The notes beneath the pieces were generated by a model. That model was not told where the DNA came from, ran no database searches, and saw only the letters and a program-made list of their open reading frames with translations. From Atherix ibis (Eukaryota; Arthropoda; Insecta; Diptera; Athericidae): DNA of 64,000 nucleotides. The number at the start of each line of letters is the position of its first letter. Position 1 is the stretch's first letter. Made by a program: the position numbers and the translations under genes. The stretch spans positions 66,498,220-66,562,219 of the forward strand of contig OY282609.1 of assembly GCA_958298945.1 (NCBI GenBank), written 5' to 3'. This document shows, in pieces, positions 36,139 to 47,073 of the stretch.

Positions 36139-37249
36139 TTGATTAAATAAGCTTAAATCCGCTGTACGCTTATAGATGGCGTGAGTGAGCGTATTAAGCT
36201 ACCATGGATACGCCATACTTTTTTTATGAGTTTGACATCTGTCAACATTAATCAGTGCAAATGGTCAGCAATTTCGTACAACAACATACATTTTTCCTTT
36301 GGTAATCCTTCAATTGACGAAATCGGCTGCCGAATCACATCGAATGCTTATGGAGGCCTATGGTGACAGTGCTTTATCGGAAACAATGTGCCAAGTCGGT
36401 TCAAAGACGGCAATTTTGACTTGTGGGACAAGAAGCGTGAAAATCGGGCTAGGAAGGTTAAGGACCACCAATTGCAGGCTCTTTTGGAATTCGACGATAC
36501 CCAATCGCAAAAAATGCTCGCGTAGCAATTGGGTGTTACTCAACCAATCATTTTCATGCGTCTGCGTGGCATGTGGAAGATTGAAAGATCGGAAAATTGG
36601 TGCCGCATGAATTGAACGATAGGCAGATGGAGCAACGCCAAAACACATGCGAAATTTTGCTCGCCAGACAAAAAAGAAAGTCGTTCAGGCATCGGATTGT
36701 GACAGGCGATGAAATAGTGGATATATTTCGACAATCGTGGGTTGATCCCGGCCAACCATCAACATCTTCCCCAAGACCAAATCGCTGCGGACGGAAGACG
36801 ATGCTGTGCGTTTGGTGGGATCAGCAGGGTATCGTCTACGGAATATCAACAAAGACATGACAAGCTGATTTTCCTCCACGACAACGTACCATCGCGCAAG
36901 TCAAAAATGGTCCGAAACTACATGGAAACACTCAACTGAAAGCTGCTACCTCACCCCGCTTATTCACCAGACCTTGCCCCTTCCGACTACCACTTGTTTT
37001 CGTCGATGGGCCACGCGCTCGCTGAGCAGTACTTCGATTCTTACGAAGACGTCCGAAAATGGCTTGATGAGGTGTTTGCGTCGAAAGGGAAGGAATTTTT
37101 TTGGCGTAGTATCCACAAATTGCCCGAGAGATGGGAAAAATGTGCAGCTAGCGAGGGCAAGTATTTTGAATAAATTTGTTTTTGCTTTCTATGAATAAAA
37201 TATGTGTTTTTTTGACTAAAAAACAGCGGATTCAAGCTTATACAACTTG
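36139..37249 (+). mobile_element. Mos1-like mariner copy C
   Basis: The right terminus (inverted CAAGTTGTATAAGCTTGAAT) is followed by TA at 37250-37251. The left terminus has lost its outer eight bases or so but keeps ATAAGCTTAAATCCGCTG from 36147. The element is 1111 bp after two internal deletions. Confidence 0.85.
36299..37173 (+). pseudogene. Mos1-like transposase, broken (copy C)
   Basis: The start codon region (MSSFVPEKEH... through the first helix) is deleted: ggtaatc joins directly to codons near KKSAAESHRMLM. The N-terminal domain, linker and VTGDE (first catalytic aspartate) are readable in pieces. A deletion after WDQQGIVY removes the segment up to STKT-like codons. HDNVPSRKSKMVRNYMETLN keeps the second aspartate, followed by a stop where relatives have Trp. 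LAPSDYHLFSSMGHALAEQ keeps the third. The C-terminus SEGKYFE ends at 37173. Dead through frame changes and stops. Confidence 0.88.
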
Positions 37250-37355
37250 TAAATTTGTACAGAATAAAAAATTGTGCTAAACTGCTATTACCAGCTCATT
37301 TAAATTTATTTAGTTTGGTTTATAAAAAAGTCAATATTATAAATAATAGTTTATA

Positions 37356-38497
37356 ATGGGTTATTTTTAAATAGTTTGGTTTCCAAAAGTGTATGATTTT
37401 TTTATTTGAATCAATAAATCAATATTTGTCATTTACTTTTTTTAAGATTATTTCATATAAATGTTGGCCGCGACTACGTTTTAAGTAATCCTTGCGAAAG
37501 GTGCAATTTTGATCTACTTATTCGAGCATCTCGGCTGGTATCACGCTAATAACACGTGTAATGTTGTCTTCCAAGGCTGCAAGTGATGCTGGTTTTATCA
37601 GAATAGACAAGCGACTTCACGTAGCTCTAAAAAAATTAGTTTAGAGGCGTCAAATCACACAATCTAGGAGGCCAACTCAACGGTCCTAAACGTGAGATAA
37701 TTTGCTTACCGAACTTATCTCTCAATATGTACATTGTTTTATGTGCTGTGTGGCATATAGTGCCGTCTTGTTGAAACCACATATCGACCAGATACAGTTC
37801 TTGCATTTTGGGCAAAAAAAGTTCGAAAACATCGAGCAATAGTGGGCATCATTGATCATTAACGTAACGTTACGGCTAGCATCATCTTTAAAGAAATACG
37901 GTTCGATGAATCCACCAAACAGTGCATTTTTCTTGTTGTGCCCGTGGTTAATCAGACCAAATGCAAAAATTTTGCTCATTCACATACCCATTCAACCAGA
38001 AATGAGCTTCGTCGCTGAACGCAATTTTTTGGTAAAAAAATGAATAATCGTCAAGAGATCGTTCGTCTTCAGTTCTTGCCCAAGCTGTATTTTATACGCT
38101 ATCGGACCAAAATCTTTACGTAAAATCTTCCACATAGTCGAGTCACATAATCCCAATTGCTGTGAACGGTGACGGTTGCCCCAAAAAACCGCTTTTCACC
38201 AACACTGGATGCACACGCGTTAATCGTTTGAATGTGTAATAGCGTAAAATTGCTAGGAAATTTTGTCACTATGGCTTTTGAATTGCTTACGCACTAGGTC
38301 CATTATGGTGACCATGAAATGGTTAAAGTGCGCGAAACAAATTTTTCACAAAGCACGAAAGTTGATAATAAAATTCAATAATTTATAAGCGTTGTTCGGT
38401 TGTAAGTCTTTTCATGATGAAAATGGCAGCGCTAATTAAGCATGTCACGTGTCATGCATGATCTGTCAAAAATAAAAACAGCAAAAACATAACCCGA
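37356..38497 (-). mobile_element. DD41D mariner/Tc1-type element, copy 2
   Basis: Putative termini ATGGGTTATTTTTAAATAG (left) and the inverted TCGGGTTATGTTTTTGCTG (right) share GGGTTA and are each next to TA (37354-37355 and 38498-38499). The 1142-bp span encloses a transposase frame on the minus strand, and its length is right for the group. Boundaries are moderately sure, because the termini agree over only the first dozen bases. Confidence 0.72.
37440..38240 (-). pseudogene. DD41D transposase, broken (copy 2)
   Basis: Readable pieces from 38240 down: the end of the DNA-binding domain, IAFSDEAHFWLNGYVNEQN (first catalytic aspartate), LFLPKMQELYLVDMWFQQDG (second aspartate, intact) and IISRLGPLSWPPRLCDLTPL. 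The third catalytic position, 41 residues after the second, is AAC (Asn) at 37639-37641 instead of an Asp codon. It is followed by in-frame stops where relatives have Tyr and Trp (YFLW). YVKSLVYSDK and then, in another frame, ALEDNITRVISVIPAEMLE and the SRGQHL tail complete the domain. Confidence 0.85.
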
Positions 38498-38499
38498 TA

Positions 38500-39900
38500 T
38501 ATATATATGAACGTATTAAATTGAAAACTTTCACACTTAGTCTTGTATAAGTTAAAGAAATGGAAATCTGTTAAATATGCAAATTTATTATTCTCTTATT
38601 CTAATGGAAATGAATTTTTCAAGGCAACCAATCACAAAAGGATTTGAATAAATTGTCATAGCTATTTTAAATATTAAAACGAAACAATAATAATGAGCAG
38701 AATAGCAGAATAAGCTATAAGGTTTGGTAGGATAAATAGGACGTAGAGCAGACCCAGCAATGGGTGAAGGTATGTAAAAGGATGTGCTCGTAGGAAGAGT
38801 ATTCATATTAAGGATAATACTAAGAATATTAGTCTACTAACAGAAAATATATGATGGCAATATATCTTCTAGCAATTTGCAGTTATTTAGCAATAACCTT
38901 AATATATTAATGTGTGTGAAAAATATTCAGCGAATTTTCACAAGGACATTAGACAGTATCGCTTCTGTTTAGTATCGAGTATGAGTATTTATTCATAAAT
39001 TGTTTCGTTTCGTTAGTGCTCGTTTCAAAATGAATGACCCTCTTCAATATTGTATATTTTCCGTCAAGGCAAAAACCTAAGCCGTTAAGGAAGACTTTTC
39101 CGAAGCAATTTCTTTTATTGCATGTCTACCCACATCTCATCTCATCTCATCTCCATCACAACAACGTCCAACCAAAATATCCTTTTCTTGAAATGATAGA
39201 TTCTTCAATATACTATGACTATTCGCTATAGTATAGTGTATGTTGAAGCCATTCTTCTACTAAGTATATTATAACCAAATTCCACAATGGATATTGTTTG
39301 TCTCAGATACTCGTACATCTTTCATTTTATATATGTATCTATTCAACTGCTTTGTTCTCAAATAAAATTGTTTTGGGAATTAAATGAATAGAATATGTTG
39401 TCATTGTTGTAACTGCTATCGTTGTTAGTCTACTAAATACACTACTCAATAGTGAATAAAAATAAATTATAAGAAAAAGAAAATAAATAAGAAATTCAGT
39501 TGTGAAAAGGAAATATACTTTAACAGTAAGAGATAAATATGTAAGGTGAAGTAATACTTGCAAAAGTAATAATGTTAGAATTTTTTTTATTACTATTGGT
39601 ATAATACAAGTGTATAGTAATATTTGCTATAAACGAATGCCCATCCTCAATCGTGTCCTTGTATAATATTTATATACACAATTATATAGAAAAATATCAT
39701 CATCTAATATTCCGTACTGTACATGATCATCTAAACTTATTATTTGGATTATGCGAAAGTGTTTATCTGAATAAAATAATGTCCTTTAGGATTTCTCTCT
39801 TAAAAACGTCATAGTAAAAACTAGATTTTCATTTAAAAATAATGCCAAATGCAAAAGCATATGAAGTCGATTTATTTATTTTTTTTTTTTTGCAAAAGAG
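38500..39900. other. AT-rich DNA, nothing recognised
   Basis: A (CTCAT)n-like microsatellite sits at 39133-39152. Open frames at 38588-38806 and 39339-39563 have no motifs. Confidence 0.5.
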
Positions 39901-39952
39901 AACAATAGCATTTATTGTTTTATTATCCTTATAAAATAATATAGAATTTAAT

Positions 39953-40154
39953 ATGGTGGGTCGAATGGCTATTGTTTTCAAACCAGACCAACCCAAATTT
40001 GAAGCTTCGAGCTCTATTATCGATTTTTTTCTAGTATCGAGCTCTCTGTTACCGGTGAAGCTTTGTAACACGCTGCTACTTTTCTCTGACCACTTCCCAG
40101 TTTCTATGTATACCTATAAGGCAACGACCCAATCTAGGATCAAGGAGAATCTTT
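39953..40154 (+). pseudogene. Jockey-type endonuclease C-terminus
   Basis: The frame carries PKFEASSSIIDFFLVSSS and LFSDHFPV. SIIDFFL and SDHFPV are the conserved closing motifs of the LINE endonuclease, the SDH holding a catalytic Asp-His pair. The earlier endonuclease motifs are missing by 5' truncation. A stop at 40153-40155 and a frame change separate it from the linker that follows. Confidence 0.8.
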
Positions 40155-40155
40155 A

Positions 40156-40730
40156 GATCTTTTAAAAACACGAACTGGAAAAAGTTCAAGAAAGACCTTA
40201 AAGAAAGACTAAGACTACTCAAAAAGCCGGCATATCATAACCTTTCTTGTTATCATACAGATAACATAATTAGTTCCTTCAACGAATCCTTAGTGTTCTC
40301 AATGGAAGCAAACATCAAAATGGTTGACACTTTTACCAGCACAGCAGAGATTATCGATCCACTGTTACTAAGCAGCTGTTAAAACGGAAAAATAATTTAA
40401 ATAAAGCACTCTACAGGGTATACAATAATCCTAGTAGGGACGAAAATTATTTCAAGGCGATCAAAATTCAAATTGAAAGCCTTAAGCAAGAAATAACCTC
40501 CAGACTTAATAACCAATGGAACGAGGCATTCATACGTACTTTACGTAACATAGAGCCCGGTCCACATGCTTATTCTAAAATTAAGAAATTAATGAGGGAT
40601 AGATGGGGCAGCCCAGGTCTCAAGAAGGGGAATAGAATTATCACGAATAATAAAATCAAAAGCGAAATGTTCGCAAATTACTATTCTAAACTAAAATGGC
40701 AGCCAAAATATTTTCGGAAATAAACCGTTC
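40156..40730 (+). pseudogene. Jockey-type ORF2 linker, frameshifted
   Basis: Two frames alternate. RSFKNTNWKKFKKDLKERL and NESLVFSMEANIKMVD come first, then KQLLKRKNNLNKALYRVY, FKAIKIQIESLKQEI and HAYSKIKKLMRDRWG. This is the region between endonuclease and RT in Jockey-type ORF2. KRKNNLNKALYR and AYSKIKKL are typical of it. At least two frame changes break it. Confidence 0.7.
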
Positions 40731-41450
40731 GTGAAAGATACCGTAGACAAATTCAAACGCGAAGCAGGATACAGGAACGAGGACAGCTCTTCGGCACAAA
40801 TGACTTACTTTTTGTCGGATAATTCAAGTACGACAAAGGCGAAACATAGTTTCGTCGCAAAAAGCGACATCAAATCCTACATTGAGAGGGCATCTAGGAA
40901 AAAATCCCATGGTCCGGATGGTATACCCAGTCTAGTAATGAAAAGCCTGCCAGAAGAAGGAATAATATTGCTAACACTCATTTGTAACAACTGCATTAAT
41001 AATGGGTACTTCTCTACAATATGGAAGTCTGCAGATATTCTAACCATTCAAAAGAAACAGCACTCCTGCACGGAAGCAGATTTCCGGCCAATATCACTCC
41101 TTTCTAATGTGGGAAAATTGGTTGAAAGGTTCATCCTAGATAGACTTTCCCTCTTCATCGAGGAAGAAAACATAATTCCAGAATTCCAATATGGGTTTCG
41201 CGAAGGCCCCTCTACACAGCACGCACTTTTAAAGTTACACACAGACGTTATACTAGAACGAATTAAAAACCATTCTGCATGGCTCTGTTCGTTAGATATT
41301 GAAAAGGCATTCGATAGTGTACCGCACTTGGGTATCATATTCAAAGTCACAAGAATGAAATTTCCAAAATATCTGGTTATTATAGAACATATACTCACGG
41401 TTCTTCGAGGTATTGTCAGGCATACCCCAAGGCTCATTAATTGGTCCTAA
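40731..41450 (+). pseudogene. Jockey-type reverse transcriptase, fingers and palm
   Basis: The frame has SHGPDGIPSLVMK, FRPISLLSNVGKLVER, IIPEFQYGFREGPSTQHAL, and the first catalytic block SLDIEKAFDSV with its aspartate intact. A frame change near 41415-41450, within the GIPQGS block, moves the reading to the next frame. The upstream Met is not a true start, as the coding comes in from the linker region. Confidence 0.88.
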
Positions 41451-42240
41451 GTTATATAACCTTTACATTGCAGATATATGTAAGGTTCAATTAAGCAGAA
41501 ATACTCATATGGTATTATACGCCGACGATACCCTAGTTTACAGTGCATCAATGCGACCTAAAGTAGCACTGAAAGCTATGAAAGCAGCTGTCAATAAACT
41601 GACAAAATACTATGAGGAATGGGGTCTTCAAGTAAACATTCCAAAGTCAGAGTGCTTGTGCATCACGAAGAAGAAATTCGTAGACTGCGGGTCTGGGGAT
41701 AAGGGTGACTCGTTAATGAGGCGCGCAGAGAATCTTAGGTATCTAGGATTGAATCTCAACAAGAACCTCAAATTCAACTCCTTCGTCAGGGGTAAAATTA
41801 AAAAAGCCAACGGCATATTTTGTAGGCTTCTGAGAATGTATCGCTCAGAAATCCTACGCAAGGACGTCAAACTTATTATTTATAAACAATTTATAAGAGC
41901 GTACCTATGCTACGGCTTCCCCATCTGGTCCTCTATTTCCCCAACGGTAGCAACTGAACTGCACATACAAAAAAGTTTATTTCCAATGACAGGTTATACC
42001 GGGAGGTAGGCGTTTCCCCAGTTATAGTATGGCAAATGGGGATAATGCACAAATGGTTGAAGTCATTGGCCCATCATCAAAACGGGGAAGTTAGGCAGCT
42101 GACGGAAGACAATTTACTGGAGACCTTGAAGAACAACAAGTACCTGTCACGGTTACTTCTAGTGAAGGACACAGAAGAAGCTCTGGAGCAACGTCTCCAG
42201 ATGTACAAGAAGAAGCCAAAGGGACAACATCGAGGGTAGC
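41413..42240 (+). pseudogene. Jockey-type reverse transcriptase, YADD, thumb and tail
   Basis: This frame continues with SGIPQGSLIGPKLYNLYIADI, VLYADDTLVYSAS (catalytic YADD intact), WGLQVNIPKSECL, NLRYLGLNLNKNLKFNSF and FIRAYLCYGFPIWSS. A stop at 42007-42009 follows a frame change, and the C-terminal tail resumes at about 42036-42239 (MHKWLKSLAHHQN...EALEQRLQMYKKK). The two catalytic motifs being intact suggests fairly recent death. Confidence 0.88.
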
Positions 42241-42664
42241 AACTACAGCACACGAGGTCGGAAGCACCGAAGGATATCAAGAGGACACGTCTAACGCAGT
42301 AGTCGCTGTATGTAAACATTATTGTAGCTTTCAGATTAGTTTTAAGAATAATTGTAAAAATGCATGTTTAGTTTATAAGAGTAGAATTAAGTTTTAAGGT
42401 TAGATTTTATGGTATAAGAATGTTTTTCAAAATATCAAATTAAGTTAATTAAAATATTATTTATACGAGTACTAGGAATTAATTCAATGATAGCAGTAAG
42501 CTAAGAACAATAAAGACAAATAATTGAGCTAGGATTAAATATTCTTAAGAGAAAATAGTATTAAGATTGTATTAGACAAATATATAAATATTGATGTTAT
42601 GCAATAAAATAAAGTAATAAAGTAAGGCTATTGTTTTTAAATGTTTAAGCTTTTTATAATAGTA

Positions 42665-43927
42665 CGAGGGTCATTCAACAAGTACTTAGCCTACAAAAGA
42701 AACACGAACATTTTGGAATGGTGGCAATTTATTTTTCCACATAATCTCCTTCAAGCTCGCTACACTTGGCCCAGCGATGCTCTAACTTTTTTAACCCGTC
42801 CAAAAAATACATTTTCTCGAGGGAAGCAAAATAGGCCTCCGTGGCGACGATGACCTCCTCATTCGACCCAAATCTATTCCCGGCGAGTGATTATTTCAGG
42901 TTTGGACAGGGGGCCAAATCTGGAGAGTACGGTGGATGGGGCAGCAATTCGTAGCGCAATTCGACCAATTTGGACATGGCGACGGCGGAGGTGTGAGCCG
43001 GCGCGTTGTCGTGGTGGAACAGCACTTTTTTCTTCGCAAAGCGGGGCCGCTTTTTCTTCAAAAAAATCGGCCCAATAAGTCAGCATAGTAGCGCCCCGTG
43101 ATTGTTTTATCCTTCTCGAGGTAATCGATGTGGATCACACCTTGTGAATCCCAGAAAACGGTGGCCATCACCTTTCCGGCCGATCGAGCAGTCTTCGCTT
43201 TCTTCGGAGCACGTTCGCCGGGTGAAGTCCACTGTTTCGACTGTTCCTTGGTCTCTGGTGTGTACCAGTGAATCCATGTTTCGTCGACGGTCACGAAACG
43301 ACGCAAGAACTCCGCTAGATTGCGCTGAAACAGCGCCAAACAAGTCGCCGATGTGGTCTCACGGTTGCGCTTGTTTTCCGGTGTGAGCAAACACGGCACC
43401 CATCGCGCCGACAGCTTTCTCATGCCCAGTTCTTCGTGTAGAATATGATGCACCGTTCCTACTGCGATGCCCACAGTCTCAGCTATCTCGTGAACCTTAA
43501 ATCGACGGTCTGCCAACACGAGATCGTGGACTTTTTTAACGTTTTCCTCCGTAGCAGCCGTTTTCGGGGCACCTGGGCGTGGCTCATCAAAAACCGACGT
43601 GCGGCCACGAACAAACTCGTTGAACCAATTCTTGACAGTCGCCATCGAAGGTGAAGAGTCACCATACAGAGCATCCAAGCGATCTTTGATTTCGCTGCGC
43701 GTTTTCCCTTCCAAAAACAAGAATCTAATCACCGAACGATATTGTTCTTTCTCCATTTTTGTGCAACCGACCGACACGCTCGCTTTCAAAGGCTCTCAAA
43801 ACAAAACTAATAAAGGGAATCGACTGAAACTTTGGCTACTAAAACAATGTACTGCACGATGGTAAATTTCTTTTGTGACAGCAGTTCCATCGGGCGGTAA
43901 GGCTAAGTACTTGTTGAATGACCCTCG
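42665..43927 (-). mobile_element. irritans-like mariner copy 2
   Basis: Termini CGAGGGTCATTCAACAAGTA and its inverted form are flanked by TA (42663-42664 and 43928-43929). The 1263-bp length is 29 bp short of the copy at 21.3 kb, through a 15-bp and a 7-bp deletion in the gene and small losses outside it. The two copies are otherwise nearly identical. Confidence 0.93.
42726..43756 (-). pseudogene. irritans-like transposase, lost third catalytic Asp
   Basis: The frame is open from MEKEQYRSVIRFLF (43756) to about 43058: helix-turn-helix pair, linker, and first catalytic aspartate in VTVDETWIHWY. A 7-bp deletion near 43060 shifts the frame. The second aspartate is intact in HHDNAPAH (43008-43010). 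A 15-bp deletion near 42906 removes five codons (DHFLF), including the third catalytic aspartate, so SPDLAPC runs straight into PNLK and then a stop. The C-terminal GSNEEVIVATEAYF part is still readable. The lesions are independent of those in the 21.4-kb copy. Confidence 0.92.
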
Positions 43928-43929
43928 TA

Positions 43930-44735
43930 GGTTGTATTAATTTAAATCGATCACTTTCCATTATTATCCATTTACATGAATTATTTTAACTTTCTCTATT
44001 ATACGTCAAGTAGTGGTATTTTATTTTAGAAATATTGAAGATTGTGTTTTGCTAATTCAATTTTTTTTGTTATTGAAAGGATTTAATTTTTCCTTCGGCT
44101 CCAATTTCTGAATTGTTGCAATAATGTTCCTTCTTTCTAAGGTCACGAAAGCTCTGGTAATTTGAAAGTTTTTGGGCAATGTAGGGTTGATATTTGAAAA
44201 AATGCATTTGAAAGAGTTGAGAATTAAGTATCGATGACTGCCTCCTTAAACGAATCTATCTTTTGGCTGTCTACAAGTCTTGAGTTCACTAAATTAATGC
44301 AGGTGTTAATTACTTGTAGGTACTTTCATAAATGATCTCCTGCCTGTTGTTTCTAGTCATTAGATATATTAGAAAACCAGCGTAATATTTTTTGCCTTTT
44401 TTTAATTTAATGTATTTTCTATAAACAATGTTCTAGTAAATAATAGGATTCTATAGTACCGAAGTTGCGGTTAACCGAAGTACTAGATTGGCTAATAGAG
44501 CATACCGGTCATCTCATCTTAATTGAAACTAGTCAGAAATCCATTTTATACAATTATTATATACCCCGCATCAAACTTCTTTAAAATAACATCTTCGTTC
44601 CAAATTATCCCCTGCATGTTCTTTTAAGGCAAGTTATTTACACTCAGTTTTCCTAATGATATCTGAATTAAAAAGAGACCGCCCCACTTTTTTTTTATTG
44701 ATTTCCAAAATATTAGAAAATATAGGAAGTTTTCT
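43930..44735. other. AT-rich DNA, nothing recognised
   Basis: No gene or element signature is visible. Confidence 0.5.
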
Positions 44736-45290
44736 TAAAATTGGTTGATTGATCTACAGTGCTGTACCCCATCGTAATTCCGAACTCTCTGCATCTACCA
44801 ACCAAGTGGCATTTAACATCTTTGGCCATGTGTAGACAAATAGACAATGCCAATAGTGAGGCATTTCGTTCCACGCATTCGCCAAAAATCAGCAAACCAA
44901 CCACTCCGATATTTTAGGCATGAACACTTCGCAGAAATGGGATTGGACATAATGCACTACTCTTCATTTCCACTTCGGTAAAGAATCTTGTGCTTCATGA
45001 CATTCCTGATATTTTCAACTTACCATCTCTCATATCCTGAATGAATGCCACTAAAGCCAGAATTTCTCTTTGATTAATACTGATTCTACTGTGGATCTCC
45101 TACACAAATAACTCCTTAGTTTTCTAAATTGAACTATTTCTATTTGGTTTGTCCAACTAACTACCAACCACTTTCACTAGCTGGTAAGGCCAACCCATAC
45201 GTAACATTATGTTGCTAAATGGCCAATGATTTCTCCGGCCCATAAAGCGCACCATGCAGTAACACTTGATTAATATAATGATTGTTCATT
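44736..45290 (+). pseudogene. I-like LINE 3' end, decayed
   Basis: NSLHLPTKWHLTSLAM matches NLPHLLTKWHLRFLA of the copy at 55.2 kb. Later bases (ttcaacttaccatctc...tgaatgaatgccactaaagccagaatttctctt) align with the 55.4-55.5 kb tail, which encodes the Cys/His motif. The 3' UTR (aaggccaacccatacgtaacatt) aligns with 55.63-55.67 kb. All frames are broken. Confidence 0.6.
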
Positions 45291-46330
45291 AACTGCCCTT
45301 GGATCTGGAGATCTAAGCGACAATTTCACTTGTTAACATTAACATATGCTTGAGTCTTTTTTTTTGAAAATCCCGCTTTCACAGATCGACCATTTTCATA
45401 ATAGATTTAAATTATTTTAATACGACTTTTTAACCGAAAATGAAGATATTATAACAAATGGTAAACCTTTTACTGTAGTCAATTTCATCCCTTGTTCAAG
45501 TTTCCATTTGTGGTCCCACTATTTGACTTTGAATTTAAATTTACAATAAAAAATTCTAATATTAAATTTAATACAAAGTAAAAATATTTACTTCATCGAG
45601 AAATCAATTACAATACTACCAAAATTTATATTGTAGAAAAAACAAACACTTGCAATAATATCTAAGGGTTGTTTTTCAATTTTATAAAATTTATTGAATA
45701 TTTTAAGAATTTAGGAAAATTTATGATAAAAAAAAAAACATATTTGGTTTAAAATACTGTTTAAATGCATAAAATTTTAAGTGTATCTATTTTTATCTTT
45801 TGAATAGCAACCTCGAAGGTATACTTTAGGAAACATTTCCAAATCTTGGCTTCATAAAGTTTACCATTTCTGTAAATACCTTGTCAGTCTTTATTATTTA
45901 TAATAAAATAGTCAAAAGTGTACTTAAATTTCACAAACAAACAAAAAAAAACATAAGAACTTATGTATGTGTATATATTTAAATATAAAAGAATAAGATA
46001 AAAATAAAAACTAAAAAAAATTGAATAAAATGATAAGAAGAAAAGCAGAACATCAATTGAAATAGGCAATTTTTATTGAAGAAAATAGACAGTTTTATTC
46101 TTAGTGCATAAAGTCTATAATCCATTTTGTAACGTAATCTCTTCTCACTTGATTCGTTTGAATAAAAAAAGAAGAAAATATAGTCGTCGATAAAAGCATT
46201 CATATTCGAATATTCTTGTTATATAATATAAAATATTGAAAGTTCCACATCAATTGCAGCAATCGAAGACATATTGGAGTATCGGAAAACTCACGTGAAA
46301 TATTTTTCGAAAAAGCATAGAGAAAACAAC

Positions 46331-46364
46331 CGAAACGAAACGAAACAAAACGAAACGAAACAAA
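46331..46364. repeat. (CGAAA)n microsatellite
   Basis: About six 5-bp units, two with G replaced by A. Confidence 0.85.
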
Positions 46365-47031
46365 GAAATAGTATCTTTCCTTTTAGTTTATCATATAGAC
46401 TCTTACTCGTATTCAGATTGTACTCAGAATAGATATTCGAATATCCCAATATCTATTCATCTATCTATTCATCCATTTCAAACATGAAATAAAAGTAAAC
46501 GATACTTTTTCGGTCCAGATCTATATGAGCTCTGAGAATTGAGTATCTTCATGTTTTTATAACAAACGTAAAGGGACAAAAAAAGGGTTCCTAAAGCACC
46601 ACCAAAAAAAAACACGTAGAAAAAATTTAATATAATATGATATAAAATAATATGGATCACAGAAAGGAAATCTGTTGAAGGATGTGTATCAAAAGATAAG
46701 TTTACCATATGACTACGATATCACCGTGGATGAATATTCGTATTGGAAAAATATACGAGTCCTTTTGAGAAGCGGCATATGCAATAAAATGAACGAGAAC
46801 ATATCAAATCGAGTCCCAAACATAATATGATACTGGTATACCGCTGGATCTGAATAACTGACTATATGTATTTATGTATATGTGTATACACGTATATAGA
46901 AGGACATGAAGGGGCACGATGAGCTCTTTTGGGATTTTAACAATCAGATCATATTTTTTCCGGTTGAATGACGGAGCCGCCAATTGAATTCCCTCAGGGA
47001 AATCGAAATCAATTCACTAAATTCCAAGATC

Positions 47032-47073
47032 CTCAATTCTCAATTCCCAATTCTCAATTCTCAATTCTCAATT
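47032..47073. repeat. (CTCAATT)6 microsatellite
   Basis: Six 7-bp units, one carrying CCCAATT. Confidence 0.9.

Larger units (their letters stand above)
39920..42626 (+). mobile_element. Jockey-type LINE, 5'-truncated
   Basis: This 2.7-kb element starts within the apurinic-type endonuclease domain and runs through the reverse transcriptase to a 3' end rich in AATAAA words (about 42600-42626). It has no LTRs. The upstream boundary is fuzzy near 39900. An irritans-like mariner begins 40 bp after the 3' end. It is the best preserved retrotransposon of the window, with only a handful of frame changes. Confidence 0.88.

Noticed and set aside
43102..43386. Plus-strand open frames over the irritans-like mariners (also 21798-22506)
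   Set aside because: They are antisense shadows of the GC-rich transposase gene on the minus strand.
47032..47073. Telomere-type repeat
   Set aside because: CTCAATT is a short interrupted 7-bp microsatellite, not the insect TTAGG repeat.
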